From: Balaenoptera acutorostrata
Taxonomy: Eukaryota; Chordata; Mammalia; Artiodactyla; Balaenopteridae
NCBI RefSeq assembly: GCF_949987535.1
Contig: NC_080077.1
Span: 33,507,389 to 33,571,388 of the forward strand
DNA length: 64,000 bases
Reading direction: 5' to 3'
Shown here: positions 34,577 to 46,390 of the stretch, piece after piece
How the letters are laid out: the number at the start of each line of letters is the position of its first letter
Numbering within the stretch: position 1 is the stretch's first letter
Translations under genes and position numbers: made by a program
Notes under the pieces: generated by a model
What the model was told of the DNA's origin: nothing
Databases searched by the model: none
The model's input: the letters and a program-made list of their open reading frames with translations, nothing else

Positions 34577-35890
34577 CTCTGCAAGGCCTGTAGGTCTGTG
34601 CCCAGTTGTAGATGTGGGTTTCTGGTTTATCAAGGCTGTCAAGAAAAAGGCCTGTTTCAAGTGACATCAAGTATCAATACAATTTAGGAGACAGTGGAGG
34701 ATAAACCAGGGTAAGAATTAGCACAGCACACCCAAGCTCAGGATGCTACTGTGTGACAGCAGCAGGGCTACCATTTGTCCCATTGCTTATGCCCCCATTG
34801 GAAGGGGTATGAGAGTCTGTGCGGTGTATGCTCACCAGCTCCCAAAGCATGAGGTGAAGGTTGGCATTACAAACCATGCCGTAGCGTAAAGGACCAGCCT
34901 GCTACAGCCTGCTGGCCTTCTCTCAGGTTTGGCAAGATGAGATCTACTTCCAAGTAGAGGTAACCAGGGGTGAATGCAGTATGGAAAGGCCAAAGTAATG
35001 GTCAGTCTAGTGCCTTCATGTGCAATTTGGACGTGGGCCTGGCCCAGAGCTACTGTAGATTTGGGGAAGGGGTTGTAGGGGTGGAGCAGAGGGTGTCTAA
35101 AGGGAGCTGTGGATGTAGGCTTGTCCATCCCTCACAGTATTAAATGATTCCCAGGTTTTTATTTAGAAGGCAAGGCTTCGGTGTAAGAGTGCATCTTGTG
35201 GATGTCGTGATCAGAATGGGGCAGATGGGCTTCCCTGGTGGCACAGTGGTTAAGAATCCGCCTGCCAATGCAGGGGACACGGGTTCGAGCCCTGGTCCGG
35301 GAAGATCCCACAAGCTGCGGAGCAGCTAAGCCCGTGCGCCACAACTACTGAGCCTGCGCTCTAGAGCCCGCGAGCCACAGCTACTGAGCCCGTGCGCCTA
35401 GAGCCAGTGCTCCACAACAAGAGAAGCCACCGCAATGAGAAGCCTGCACACTGCAACAAAGAGTAGCCCCTGCTCACCACAGTTAGAGAAAAGCCCGCGC
35501 GCAGCAACGAAGACCCAACGCAGCCAAAAATAAATAAATAAATAAATAAATAAATTTAGAATGGGGCAGATGATGTGCATCTCGTAATGAAAGATGAAGT
35601 TGCTTACAAGACACAAGTCTCTCAATACATAAAGAACCTTGTAACTCCAGACGTGATGGAGATGTACAAAGCTCATGTTGCTGAATGAGAGCATCTAGTC
35701 TATGAAAAAACTCCTAAGAAAGAAGTTTCAAGAGGAGAGGTAAAAGGTGAAGTGTCTCCTGCCCAGGAGGAAAGTGGTGCCCTTTAAGAGCAAGCATCCT
35801 CAGAACTCAGGGGAGACCCTTAACAGCTCAATGTCAAACCGTCCCTGTCTGCCCTTGACTATGAAGAGTTTTCAGATTAAGAGATACTTG
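34577..35890 (+). pseudogene. RPL5: Processed RPL5 (ribosomal protein L5) pseudogene
   Basis: An intronless, frameshifted copy of the RPL5 mRNA, which encodes the 60S ribosomal protein (297 residues) that binds 5S rRNA. Landmarks in order: a 5' UTR-like ggcctgtaggtctgtg near 34586; a start-region match near 34617; VKVGITNHA at 34853-34879; GAVDVGLSIPHSIK, then a TGA in place of the next arginine codon, at 35103-35147. After the SINE come [13 protein letters not shown] at 35602-35640 and [15 protein letters not shown] then a stop at 35641-35688. The C-terminal part continues to the match agcaagcatcctcagaactcagg near 35790 and a 3' UTR-like end near 35885. Absence of introns shows retrotransposition. 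Multiple stops and indels exclude function. A CHR SINE at 35228-35557 splits it. Poly-A and flanking duplications are no longer visible. Confidence 0.9.
35228..35557 (+). mobile_element. Full-length CHR-type SINE inside the RPL5 pseudogene
   Basis: ggcttccctggtggcacag to the (taaa)n tail, with B-box-like gggttcgagccctgg. It is flanked by a perfect 15-bp duplication agaatggggcagatg at 35213-35227 and 35558-35572. That sequence is itself part of the RPL5 copy, the QN(V)AD-coding region, which proves the order of events. Confidence 0.97.
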
Positions 35891-36029
35891 TTAGCCGAGG
35901 CAGGAGGAGATTGGTTATAGGGGGTGGAGCGGTGGACGAGACAACGACTAACAGCAAAGGATTAGGGATAAAAATTATCCAGAAAGAGAAAGTCATTTTT
36001 CAACTACCTGCATAATTTATTTTTATTAC

Positions 36030-36200
36030 TTAGTAAATATATTTTCCCAGCACCTATTTTCTGTCAGATACTATTCCAGGCACTAGGATACAGGAGTGAG
36101 AAGAAGGGTTAATTCTTGATGTCATGGAACCTGAATTTTGATGGGGTAAAAGAGACAGTTACTAAACATGTCAGCGTTATGAGTGCTGTGAAGAGAATGT
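36030..36200 (-). repeat. L2 3'-end fragment (antisense)
   Basis: cagcacctattttctgtcag, atactattccaggcactagg, atacaggagtgag and catggaacctgaattttg follow the antisense L2 3'-end order. Confidence 0.5.
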
Positions 36201-37324
36201 GAATGGCGTGGGTGGAAGATTATGAACCTCACGATGGGTGGGCAGGGATGTGGGTGTGTCCTCCTCTCCCTTCCATGCCAAATGTAGTTGCTACACTAAT
36301 GCGTTAACTTATCAAGAGCTCAGTTCCCTTATCTTAGGAACTAAGATGGAATTCACCTTCAATGGCCAGGCCATTGAACAGTTTGGTTGTACAGGATGAT
36401 TTATGGGGGCTTAGACTGACTTTGGTGCTGTCTATCATGTCAGTACTATAATAACAAGTCCTTTCCAGTTGTTGGATGTGTGTTAATTGAGTGCTAAAAA
36501 TGAAAAAGTGAACTAATATTACTGTCTTCCTTTTTCTAATAAATATGTCTGGCTGACTTGAGGAAAATAAAAACAAAATGCCAAGCAGGTGATGTTTTCA
36601 TCTGCTAATATTTAGGTTGACTTTTGGCAGATTTCTCTCTTTTTTTATATTTACTGAAATACAGAAATTGAGACTGGCCAATGAGTAAATGGTTAAAGTG
36701 ATGACATTTTTAACATTAAATATTTAAATATTATAGGCTAAGAGAAGAATATGTAGAATTAATCAACAAGCGAGTTTTATAATATTGGCTATTTTTGTTA
36801 TAGATTTAAAGCATTGTATACTTTTATTGAGAAGTTAGACCCCGTGGGATGATTTTTTTTCTTTACTCTAGACTTGTAGAAAATTTAAGCATCATTAAAA
36901 TGACCAAATAGAATTAATATGTACATAAGAAGAGATATTTTTTATAGCTCTTGGATAGAGAATTAGATAATACCAAAGCAAACTTTTGTTTATGTGTAGA
37001 TGATTTATTTATAATTTTAAAAATTATAGATGATATGGATATTTATAATTTTTAGAACACTAAATAATTAGAGAATCCAACAGAAAAATCATGAGTAGAT
37101 GTATTTTAAATTTTTTAAAAATCCCTAGATTTACCAACAAGATTTATGAAGTGGAAATATTTGTTTTAAATTCTAGAGTTTTTAGTATCTTGGACCATCT
37201 GATCTGATCTGATCACTCTCATTTTATATCTAAGGAAAGCTGAGACTTAGGTTAAACAATTTAGGATCTGGGGACTATTTCACTTTGAAGTGTTTACAGG
37301 ACATGGTTTCAACCATTTGTAAGT
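36201..37324. other. No gene; AT-rich
   Basis: Mostly AT-rich, unclassified. A tandem gatct run (gatctgatctgatc) lies near 37200 at the edge of a possible MIR fragment. Confidence 0.4.
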
Positions 37325-37550
37325 GGAGAGGCCATTTAATATAGTAGTTATAAACATTCCTGGATTGGGATTCTGGTTATTGTTGTTGTTTTTTCATACA
37401 TGCTAGCTCTGTGAACTTGGGTAAGTTACTTAATTTCTCTAAGGCTTCAGTTCCTCATCTGTATAGTTGGGAAAAACGGGGCATGCCCTCCTTCCTTGGG
37501 ATTAGGTGACAGAATGACCACAAGCACACAGCACAGTATGGGGCTTAGAG
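37325..37550 (-). repeat. MIR SINE (antisense)
   Basis: atatagtagttataaacattcc, tagctctgtgaacttgggtaag, ttacttaatttctctaaggc, ttcctcatctgtatagttgg and agcacagtatggggcttag are antisense MIR blocks in order. Confidence 0.8.
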
Positions 37551-37819
37551 AAAGAAATCAGGGGAAATTGTTGTTATTGGTTAAACTAAAACAGAAATAC
37601 TTCTATCAAAAACGATCTTTCCGAAAGGTGACATTTTTAAACAATATATATTAGAAACACCTAAAATATAGACGTTTTCCTAGTTCTTTCTGATTAAGGA
37701 AATCAACTGTTATATTGTGGCAATCTTTTTCTTGAAAATTTAGGTTTATTTGAATATCAGTTAGTAGATCTACAAGTGTTATTAGTACTTAGGCCAAGTG
37801 GTGGACTTTTGCTTTAAAT

Positions 37820-38075
37820 TACAGCTAATACTTAAATAACGGATAAATTATATAGCATTTGCTATGTGCCAGGTACATATATCAACATATTTAATCCCCA
37901 CAAAAAAAACCCAATGAGATAGGTAAATATCATGATCCCTATGTGACAGATGTTGAAACTTCACCACAGAGAAGTCAAGCAGGAAGTCTGGGGTCACTGG
38001 GCTCTGCGTGGAGAAGCTGGGGTTTGAGCCCCACCTATTGGCACTAGAGTCACTACTCTCACCCATCACACTGTG
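37820..38075 (+). repeat. MIR SINE
   Basis: catttgctatgtgccagg, catatttaatccccac, caatgagataggtaaatatc, gaagtcaagcagg and gggtttgagccccacc appear in sense MIR order. Confidence 0.8.
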
Positions 38076-38225
38076 AGCACATCACAGGAGGAGGATTGCT
38101 AGTAAGGAGAAAGCAAGGGTACTCCAGTTATTGTACAAATCTGTGTTTGATTTGCCCAGGTGGGTTCTTATCCAACCAAGTATTGGCTTCTGAGAACTCC
38201 ATTCTGTGGGGATACTCATACAATG

Positions 38226-38450
38226 TTAAAAGTGGCAGCCATTAATTGACTGCTTACACAGATCATAAACTGTAATAAGGACTTTACATATTTCTTTTTT
38301 TTTAAATCCATAACAGCCCCCTGAGATAGATATGATGATGATACATGTGATGATGCCCATTTTACAGATGATGAAACAGAGTCTGAGTGAAGTATATAAC
38401 TTTCTCCAAATCACAGCTATTTGTCTCACTCCAAAGCCACTGTAATACTT
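38226..38450 (+). repeat. MIR SINE
   Basis: taaggactttacatattt, ccataacagccccctgagat, gatgatgcccattttacagatg and aaatcacagctatttg in sense order; includes a small gatgat expansion. Confidence 0.75.
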
Positions 38451-38579
38451 AAGTTTCCATGATGAATATTGTGTATACCTCAGTTCTATGTCCCTGAAAC
38501 TGTTAGTAAATGATGATGATGATGAACAGTAAATAGAGTAAGTCAACAGGGTGTTATGGAGAATGTCCCCCACTATCCC

Positions 38580-39770
38580 AGAATAATATATAATCCCATA
38601 TCTAAGGATATTCAGTAATTATCTGTGTTACCTCCAGAAAGCAATGAGTCAGCTTCATATGAAACATGAGGGCAGGGCTTTGGACTAGATGATCTCTTTC
38701 CAGAGTAAGCCTTTCATCTTCCCAGCCAGGATGAGAATTTAGCTAAATATTCCCTTAAGTAACACTAGACGGCGCATGAGAACAAAAGAGTTGGGAGCCA
38801 TTTATAGGATGCATGTAATCCTTATTTTGAAATAGAACAGAATTTATTTTCTGAAGTGAATCATTGATGATTTCAGTCTACCGATACCTAACGTAAGGAA
38901 CACCTGACCTGATATTCTGCCAGTATAACACTCTACCTCGTCTACAATTTGGAGTAGAACTTTGATAAATCTAAGCAGAAAGCCAATTCTTTATTTTCAG
39001 CAGAACATTAACCAAACAGATCTCCTGGCATTATTTCTATAAAGTTATTCTGGCCCTACCATAGCAAAATTAAAGTAAATTGAATATCTGAAAGAGATGA
39101 TACAGTCAAGGAATATTCCTATGAGCTCTATAAAATGAATTTTTATGCTTTCTTGGACATTGCAATGTATGTTACCAGGAATGCAGGCTTGTGACATTAT
39201 GCAAGACACAAAGAAAATAGCCAAAAAGGGTACACATTTATTCTCTAGAGGTATTTGTTTTTAGGTCATGAAACTTCCATACTTTGGGCTCTATTAACTC
39301 AATTTATTTGTTTTCAACTATTACTCATAATTTTTTTTTTTAAATTTCTTTTTCTGGTCATTTGTGCTTTCTTTGAGGAGTTACAGAGCCTAGTGAGACA
39401 GAGTAAAGCAAAAGGTAGAAAACAAAGGAAAGAAACTACAAGGGTGGAGACAAAGGATTCAGTATTCAGATGAGAAGCTCTAACGCAACCCAGGTCAATA
39501 TAATTTCACATCATTTTCTGAATGTCTCTGAAAAAATAAAAAATAATGGTGGATAGATGTGTTAGTTTAAGCCCAATACTTTCAAATTAAAAAAAAAAAT
39601 TGAAAACGACACACTAGCCTATGTTAATTTTTAAAAACAGCTTTCCAGGAGAGAAGAAAATAGCATCCTTAAGGAAATGCCTCATGAGTATCTTTGCTCT
39701 TCACAACTGCATAAACCTTTAAGAGCTAACCAGCTGATGTAAAGACAGGTCAGTTGTTTTGAAGCAAGTT
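38580..39770. other. No gene recognised
   Basis: AT-rich sequence with poly-T near 39330-39342 and poly-A near 39591-39599. No repeat family assigned and no convincing exon. Confidence 0.4.
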
Positions 39771-39774
39771 TAAG

Positions 39775-39995
39775 AGTTAATTGATTGAGTGCTTACTGTG
39801 TGCTTAACATTTGCTGCTGTTTATTTGTATTATCTCATTTAATTTTCCCAACAGTTCTTTGAGGGGGGATTCATTTATTATCCTCACTTTGTGGATGAAA
39901 AGACTGAGGTTTAAGGGGGTAAGGTAATAAGCCCAGGGTCTTGTGGCCACTGATGGGAGGAACCTGGTCTGTCTGATTCTTAAGGTCCAACTTTG
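39775..39995 (+). repeat. MIR SINE, with CHR SINE at its 3' end
   Basis: tgagtgcttactgtgtgc, tatctcatttaattttccc, tatcctcactttgtggatg and ctgatgggaggaacctgg in sense MIR order. The younger CHR SINE starts directly after it. Confidence 0.8.
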
Positions 39996-40355
39996 CACTT
40001 CCCTGGTGGCACAGTGGTTAAGAATCCGCCTGCCAATGCAGGGGACACGAGTTCAATCCCTGGTCCGGGAAGATCCCATGTGCTGTGGAGCAACTAAGCC
40101 CATGCGCCACAACTACTGAGCCTGCGCTCTAGAGCCCACAAGCCACAACTACTGAGCCTGCATGCCGCAACTACTGAAGCCAGTGCACCTAGAGCCCGTG
40201 CTCCGCAACAAGAGGAGTCACCGCAATGAGAAGCCCGCGCACTGCAACCAAGAGTAGCCCCCGCTCACCGCAACTGGAGAAAGCCCGTGCGCAGCAAGGA
40301 AGACCCAACGCAGCCAAAACTAAATAAACAAAATAAATAAATTTATATATATAAA
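39996..40355 (+). mobile_element. Full-length CHR-type SINE
   Basis: acttccctggtggcacagtg through the tRNA-like head, the long form of the body (three gagcc...acaactact units), and an A/T-rich tail ending in atatat. No clear flanking duplication is seen; the left junction is at the end of a MIR. Confidence 0.93.
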
Positions 40356-40575
40356 AAAATGATAGATACAGGTATATAAAATCAGGGCATGATCATGACT
40401 TGATAAATTAAGTAGACTTAATTTCAATACTGTAATGAGAGGGACCAATTCAAATTCTCACCATTTGTTTCACACTCACACTTCAAGGGCATTTACGATC
40501 TCTCAAAACTGATCAGTTTTTAATCATTATTATTATTTTATGTAGTCAGTATTTGTTTAAATATAACTATATGTT

Positions 40576-40618
40576 TGAACTATATGAACTTATATGAACT
40601 ATATGAACTTATAGTTCA
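40576..40618. repeat. Short tandem/palindromic tatatgaact cluster
   Basis: Four near copies of (t)atatgaact(t) end in the perfect inverted pair atgaact / agttcat separated by three bases. Small low-complexity feature. Confidence 0.7.
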
Positions 40619-40626
40619 TTCTTACA

Positions 40627-40760
40627 TTGAGAGGCTGTATAGTGTAGCGATTAACAGAATGGACTCTAGAGTCAGACTACGTGAACTTGAAGTCAGGTTA
40701 TGTAGGCTCTCTATACCTAAAATAGAAATGTAAAATAGAGACAGTAGTACCTTTTCTTCA
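40627..40760 (-). repeat. MIR SINE fragment (antisense)
   Basis: gaggctgtatagtgtagcg, attaacagaatggactctag and agtcagactacgtgaacttg match the antisense MIR start; truncated after that. Confidence 0.7.
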
Positions 40761-40879
40761 AAAAAACATCTTTTAGAAGTTCCTTTAATAAGAGTCTGCT
40801 GGTAGTAAACTCTCTTTTGTTTGTTTGTTTGTATGGAATTGTCTTTTAGTTCACTCTTGTTCTTGAAAGACGATTTTCT

Positions 40880-41310
40880 CAATATATATTCTAAACTAAC
40901 AATTATTTATTTCACCACTTTGAATGTATTGTTCCTCTGTCTTCTGCCTTTCCATTCTTGTAGTTGAGAAGTCAGGGTCAGTCAAATTGTCTTTCCTTTA
41001 TATGTAATCTGTCTTTTTTGTCTGGATGCTCTCTCTTTTTTTAATAGAGATAAAATTTACATAGAGTGTAATGCACAGATATTTAGTGTACAATTCAGTG
41101 AGGTTTGTTAAATATATACACCAGTGTAACTACTGCTTGTATCAAGATGTAGACCATTTCTCCCAACATAGAAAGTTCCCTCATATCCATTTCCAGGCAA
41201 CCCCTACCCCACCCCACCCCACATTAGGCAACGAATATGATGATTTCTGTAACCATAGTTTAGTTTTGTCTGTTCTTGAACTTCAAATAAATTGAATCAT
41301 GCAAAAAAAA
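40880..41310 (-). repeat. L1 3' end (antisense)
   Basis: tgttcctctgtcttctgcc and agttgagaagtcagggtc are antisense L1 3' UTR-like. They are followed by gagataaaatttacatagag, gtacaattcagtgagg, catatccatttccaggcaac and aattgaatcatgc. A (cccca)n run lies at about 41206-41222. Confidence 0.75.
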
Positions 41311-42029
41311 AACTGATCAGTTTTGTGCAAATAAACCATGTTTCTTTTAAAAAGACTTGTGCACTTGCCCAGGCTCAAAGATATTAAAATCTAGCACATA
41401 AAGCCCATTACTAGAGGTAGAAATACAGGCAATATACTACTGCAGCAACAACCATCAATTACAGTTAAGAATTTTTCTGTAACAACCAAATGGATAATCA
41501 AATATTGTAACAACTCACGTATTACTGAGCAAAGTGCATTTCTACAGTATTCAGTGTTGCTATTCAGTTTCTAACTTAAAACAGCCTATGGTAACTGGCA
41601 GCAAAGGAAGTCCTTGCAATAGACTGCCTCTGCTTGAGAACTTATGATGTAATTACTGCATGCTGCTAATATACCATCTAAACGTGTTAGTATGGTCTTC
41701 CCTTGAGAAAAGTGTGGCATGAGAGCCAGACTTATGCCATATTGTGAATTAATTGAAATATTCTTTAGATATCCTCTCCATGTTCTCTTCTTTCTCAGTC
41801 ATACTCCGGTGTCTTCACCATCACCCCCACCCCCCGGCACAGGCCCATTGTTACCCAAAGAAGCTTAAGCACCATGGGTCACTTAAAAGCTATTTCACCA
41901 GTGATTGTGATCCCTTGCAGGTAACATGATGCTTGAACTCAGGTTCTAATGTTACTAGCCAGATAAAATGAACTTCCTTTTGATGTTTAGGGGTTGCTTT
42001 CTTGGATTTGAACACAGTTCACTTTATTT
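41311..42029. other. No gene recognised
   Basis: AT-rich single-copy-looking sequence. No exon, promoter or repeat assigned. Confidence 0.4.
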
Positions 42030-42399
42030 TATTTATTTTAAATGAAAGATTTATTTTATTTTATTATTTATTTATTTTATTTATTTTTGGCCGTGTTGGG
42101 TCTTCGTTGCTCCGTGCAGGCTTTCTCTAGCTGCGGCAAGTGGGGGCTACTCTTTTTTTTTGGGGGGGGGCTACTCTTCATTGCGGTGGTTCGTGGGCCT
42201 CTCATTGCGGTGGCTTCTCTTGTTGAGGAGCACGGGCTCTAGGGCACGCGGGCTTCAATAGTTGTGGCTCGCGGGCTCAGCAGTTGTGGCTCGCGGGCTT
42301 AGTTGCTCTGTGGCCTGTGGAATCTTCCCGATCAGGGCTCGAACCTGTGTCCCCTGCATTGGCAGGCGGATTCTTAACCACTGTGCCAGCAGGGAAGCC
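42030..42399 (-). mobile_element. CHR-type SINE with an internal G-run expansion
   Basis: The complement starts gggcttccctgctggcacag and ends in a long (taaa)n tail. At 42145-42178 the segment ggggctactct is duplicated around a t/g homopolymer (tttttttttgggggggggg), a change not seen in the other copies. The flanks acagttcactttatttta (left) and cactgttcattttattca (right) look like a decayed target-site duplication. Confidence 0.92.
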
Positions 42400-42729
42400 C
42401 ACACTGTTCATTTTATTCAACTCCAAAATTGTATGCAACTCTCATGTATTGGTGATTAACCTAATCTTGATTACCTTAATTTTGAGAGGATGACATAAAT
42501 ATAAAAAATCTCAGGAAGGAAAATATATTTTGCTTAGGCTTCCAGATCACCCATGATATGGCAGCAGAGGCATGCCCACCAACATGCTGGCCTTGTGTCT
42601 AAGAAAGTTATCCATAAATTAAAGTTTTTTAGTAACTTAGTGAGTGAATGGGTAGAAGATTATTATGAAATATGTTATTTTGGCACAAGCTCAAGGGAGG
42701 CCTCGGAGAACAGGATGTGGTTCATTGTA

Positions 42730-42880
42730 TGCTAAATCTGCTTTGAGATTAGCTGGGTGAGATCATGCAAGTCTCTTAACCTCTGTAGTCTCAGAGCCTC
42801 ATCTGTAAAAGTTGAGGTGTGGGGTTTAATGCGCTTAACATCTTTCTAAGCTCTAACCTTCTAGGATTTTTTTAGGCTCC
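42730..42880 (-). repeat. MIR-like fragment (antisense)
   Basis: gtctcttaacctctgtagtc, agagcctcatctgtaaaagt and taagctctaaccttctagga follow antisense MIR order. Confidence 0.6.
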
Positions 42881-43372
42881 ACACCTGAAGAGAGTAATCA
42901 AAAGTAGGGCACGCGATTTTAATCAAAGCCCAAAATTATTTCAGGACAGTGTTGTTGTAATTAATATTCAGAAGTTCTTAGAGATACTTAGATGAAAGCT
43001 CAAAAGGAAAAATGATCATGGTTTAGCAAATTCAATGAGTAATTAATTGCAGATGACTAACGCTCTTCCTCCCGCTCTCCTTCCCCTTCAGGGGCACAGG
43101 AATAGGATAAGCAATAAAAGTGACTCAAATTCTTCCTGGCATGCCTGAAAGAGCCGAAGGAAATTTCTGACATGATTTAGCATGTGTAGTCTTCTATCCT
43201 TGTTAATTATTGTGAAATAGAATCTGCTTAATATCTAACAGTCCTTCTAACTTCATTTGTAATTCTGAACAGTCTAATAACATCCTTTGTCAACAGTGTC
43301 AAACAACCACAAATTTCATTTCACAAGAAGTTGGGAGTACTCCATCTCTCCTGCTTCCTCAGTTCTTTATGG

Positions 43373-43752
43373 CGTCTGTATGATCTCACTTTTATGTGGA
43401 ATCTAAAAAAAGATGGAACTTATAGAAACAGACCAGATTTGTGGTTGCTGGAGGTGAGGGAAATGGGTGAAGGGGGTCAAAAGGTACTAACTTCCGGGTG
43501 TAAGATAAGTAAGTCCTAGAGATGTAATGTGCAGCATGGTGGCTATACTTAATAATACTGTATTGTATATTTTAAAGTTGCTAGGAGAGTAGATCTTAAA
43601 AGTTCTCATCTTAAGAAAAAAATTGTAACTATGTGAGGCAGTGGATGTTAACTTATTGTGGTGATCATTTACTGTATATACGTGTATCGAATCATTATGT
43701 TGTATACCATAAGCTAATACAACGTTGTATGTCGGTTCTATCTCAATAAAAC
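43373..43752 (+). repeat. L1 3' UTR (sense)
   Basis: gtctgtatgatctcactttt, acagaccagatttgtggttg, gctggaggtgagggaaatgg, ctatacttaataatactg, aatcattatgttgtatacc and tatctcaataaaacc follow the sense L1 3' UTR order. Confidence 0.85.
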
Positions 43753-43899
43753 CAGGGACAAATTAGAGCAGTTGTTTGCTCAGTCTTATAACAATGTGAT
43801 CTTCTTTTTCTAATGGGGGTGCTAGACAATGACAACAAAAATTCACACTTAATCCCAGTAAAAGTTTTAAGTAGAGCAGTATCGTCATAGGCTGGATCA

Positions 43900-44125
43900 G
43901 TGGGTCCGAAATGGAAACTAGAATGAGAGGGGATTGGACTCGAAGAGGTCTTAGCGGTTATTTGTTCATCTTCCTTTTCTTTTCACATATAAGGAAACTA
44001 AGACCAGAGAAGTTAGGCATTTGCTTATGGTCACATGACAGGTTAGTGTTAGAGCCAGTACGAGAACCTGGGATTCCTGACACCAGAGTTGATAATTCCC
44101 CTTCCACACTATATTGACTGTCTTT
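43900..44125 (+). repeat. MIR-related fragment
   Basis: ataaggaaactaagaccagag, gttaggcatttgcttatggtc, acatgacaggttagtg, gagaacctgggattcc and cccttccacactatattgac in sense order. Confidence 0.6.
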
Positions 44126-44129
44126 GCAG

Positions 44130-46015
44130 TAACTGGATATAGAGAAGAAAAATGGAAAGCAGATGATTTGCAAACTCTTTAATCCTGCTGAACTAGATGA
44201 TTTTCGTGTTTGATTGCTGCTTTCAAAACCATAAGACTTAAAGGTCTGGTTTTGTGCATTACAGTGTGTATAGCATCTGAGTAATCTAATTATTACTTTC
44301 AGGAGAAACGGTGTATGGAATTAACCATATTTTCTTCCTCGTGAGAAATAATTGCATTTTTGGACTTGGAATACTTGATGTTGACATTAATATTAAATAG
44401 AGTAATAACTTCTAGTGATACATTTGTGTGGTATGTGTGTTTGTGTGTAAGTGAAAGTAAAACCAAATGAATTATTAAGACAGGATGAGGACAGCCATGA
44501 AGGCAGACAGGCAGGATGAGTGTCAGGACTCTAGCATAAGCCAAAAGCAGCAGTGCTGAGATGCACTCCGATTTCTTCCTCCAGGCAACTTTTAATAAAA
44601 CGGGAAACAGCGTCCGTTATAGTCTGGTATGAACTATAGGACCACATGAGGAAGGTTTCTTCTCTTAGTCACCATGTTTTTAACTCAGAGTGGATGGATG
44701 AGTTTTTGCAGAGGACCTGGTAAATTGGTGTCAGTCTGCAGTAGCGTGAGAATGCTCTATTTTTATCTCTCAAATCATCCTGGGGAAATTTATAGACAAA
44801 CAGTTCTAGATCCCAACCAAGGTGACAGAACCACTGCAAGGTAAACCTCCTCTTATGGAATCTACCCTAAAGGTAGATTTTCATTGACTAGGCAATTAGC
44901 AAAAATGGAGGATTGGAGGATTCATGTCCCTGTCTTGGACACATTGTATCTTCTCTCACCTAGAATCCAGGAGGTTCCAGATGTGTCTGAATTCCAGTTT
45001 TACCACTTACTCTCCATATAGAAATACCCACGTGTTAGGTAACTTCTGTGAGCCTGAGTTGCCCCTACGTATGAGTTAGCATTAGGTAGAGTACCTGATG
45101 CACACCATAAATGTAAACCTGTCTAATGAGTAATTGAATTAGTAGAGAAGAAAGAATAGACTGTGTAGAGGATGGCCTTTTTTTTTAAAGTAGTACTGAA
45201 GTCTAAGGAATGAGCTTTATTGGAAAAGGGAAAATGTTAGAAAAAAGTGTTCAAGAATATGTGAATGTTCACTTCTCAAGATCTCCAAAGAATTGCTGGA
45301 ACATAGTAAGAAGAGCTGGATTCTTCTCTCAGGTCCCAGATCCTGTTGAATTATTAGTATGTGCTGTAGCAAAGTTATAATTTCTTTTTCAAGAATTTGT
45401 TCCCTATGAAATTTTTCCTTAAGTTAAGCAGACTTTCTTAAAAAATCAAGATTTCTTTAGGATTTTTTTCCCCTTGTATATTTGGGACTATATCATTGGA
45501 ACTTAAAGTCCCCTAACCCTTGCAATTAACACCTTCCGATCTGATGTCCCCTATCTATTGGGAAGCCAAAGGCTAATGTGTTGCCCTTACAAATAAACCA
45601 TAACCTGTGACATGCATTGCTTGAATGAAGCACTGGCCCAGAGTTAAATATTGAAAATCCACCAGTAGTCAGGCTGACTAGGAATTATAAGTAGGTCTAC
45701 GGGACATAGATATATAAAAGGTGATGCTAATTTTCTATTAAAACAGTGCAGACAAAGATGGAGAAGAAAATATGGAAATAAGACCAAGTGTTGCCAACTG
45801 AGAGTATGAGGTTTGAAAACAGCAGATCCTTTGACTTCCTGAAGAATGAAACTTTTGGTTATAGAAATTGGGTGGAGCACGGGTGGTTCACTGCAGTCTC
45901 TCCCCTCTTCTGTAAGAGCAGGTCATCAAGGATCAAAAGTCATTTTCATGCACTGTCTAGTCATTGATTTTTCCCTAAAATTAGTCCCATGGCCTCTTTT
46001 CTCTCTTTTTTTAAT
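44130..46015. other. No gene; one MIR fragment
   Basis: An antisense MIR remnant lies at about 44985-45140 (taccacttactctccatat, ttaggtaacttctgtgagcc, gtagagtacctgatgc). The rest is unclassified AT-rich sequence. Confidence 0.4.
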
Positions 46016-46019
46016 AGTA

Positions 46020-46390
46020 AAAAAATCCAAAATGAAAAAACTAGTTTCATTTTTCTTGTGATTATATAAAATACTGCTCATTGTAAAATATTCAAACATA
46101 AAGAAATGTATGAAAGCTAAAATTGTTTCAAGATAACCACCATTACTCTTTGAATGACCATCCTTTCATGATTCTCTTTATAGCTGATGTTATTTGTTGT
46201 GTAACTTTTTTCTCATGGACAATCTTTTTTTCCTCACCTCTCCCCCAAGCCGTAACTGCTTTCGAAACAAAATAATACAAAAACAGGAAACCCATATTTA
46301 CAACCTGCTGTGTACCTTTCCATATCTGTCTTCATGCTCATCTAATCATATAGAAACAGAATGGGCATACTGTATTTTGAAGTGTATTGT
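46020..46390 (-). repeat. Possible old L1 3' fragment (antisense)
   Basis: gataaccaccattactctttg, gattctctttatagctg and catatagaaacagaatggg resemble the complement of old L1 3' sequence. Weak. Confidence 0.3.

Noticed and set aside
34832..35128. 98-codon - frame over the RPL5 region
   Set aside because: It is antisense to the RPL5 pseudogene and shows no independent support.
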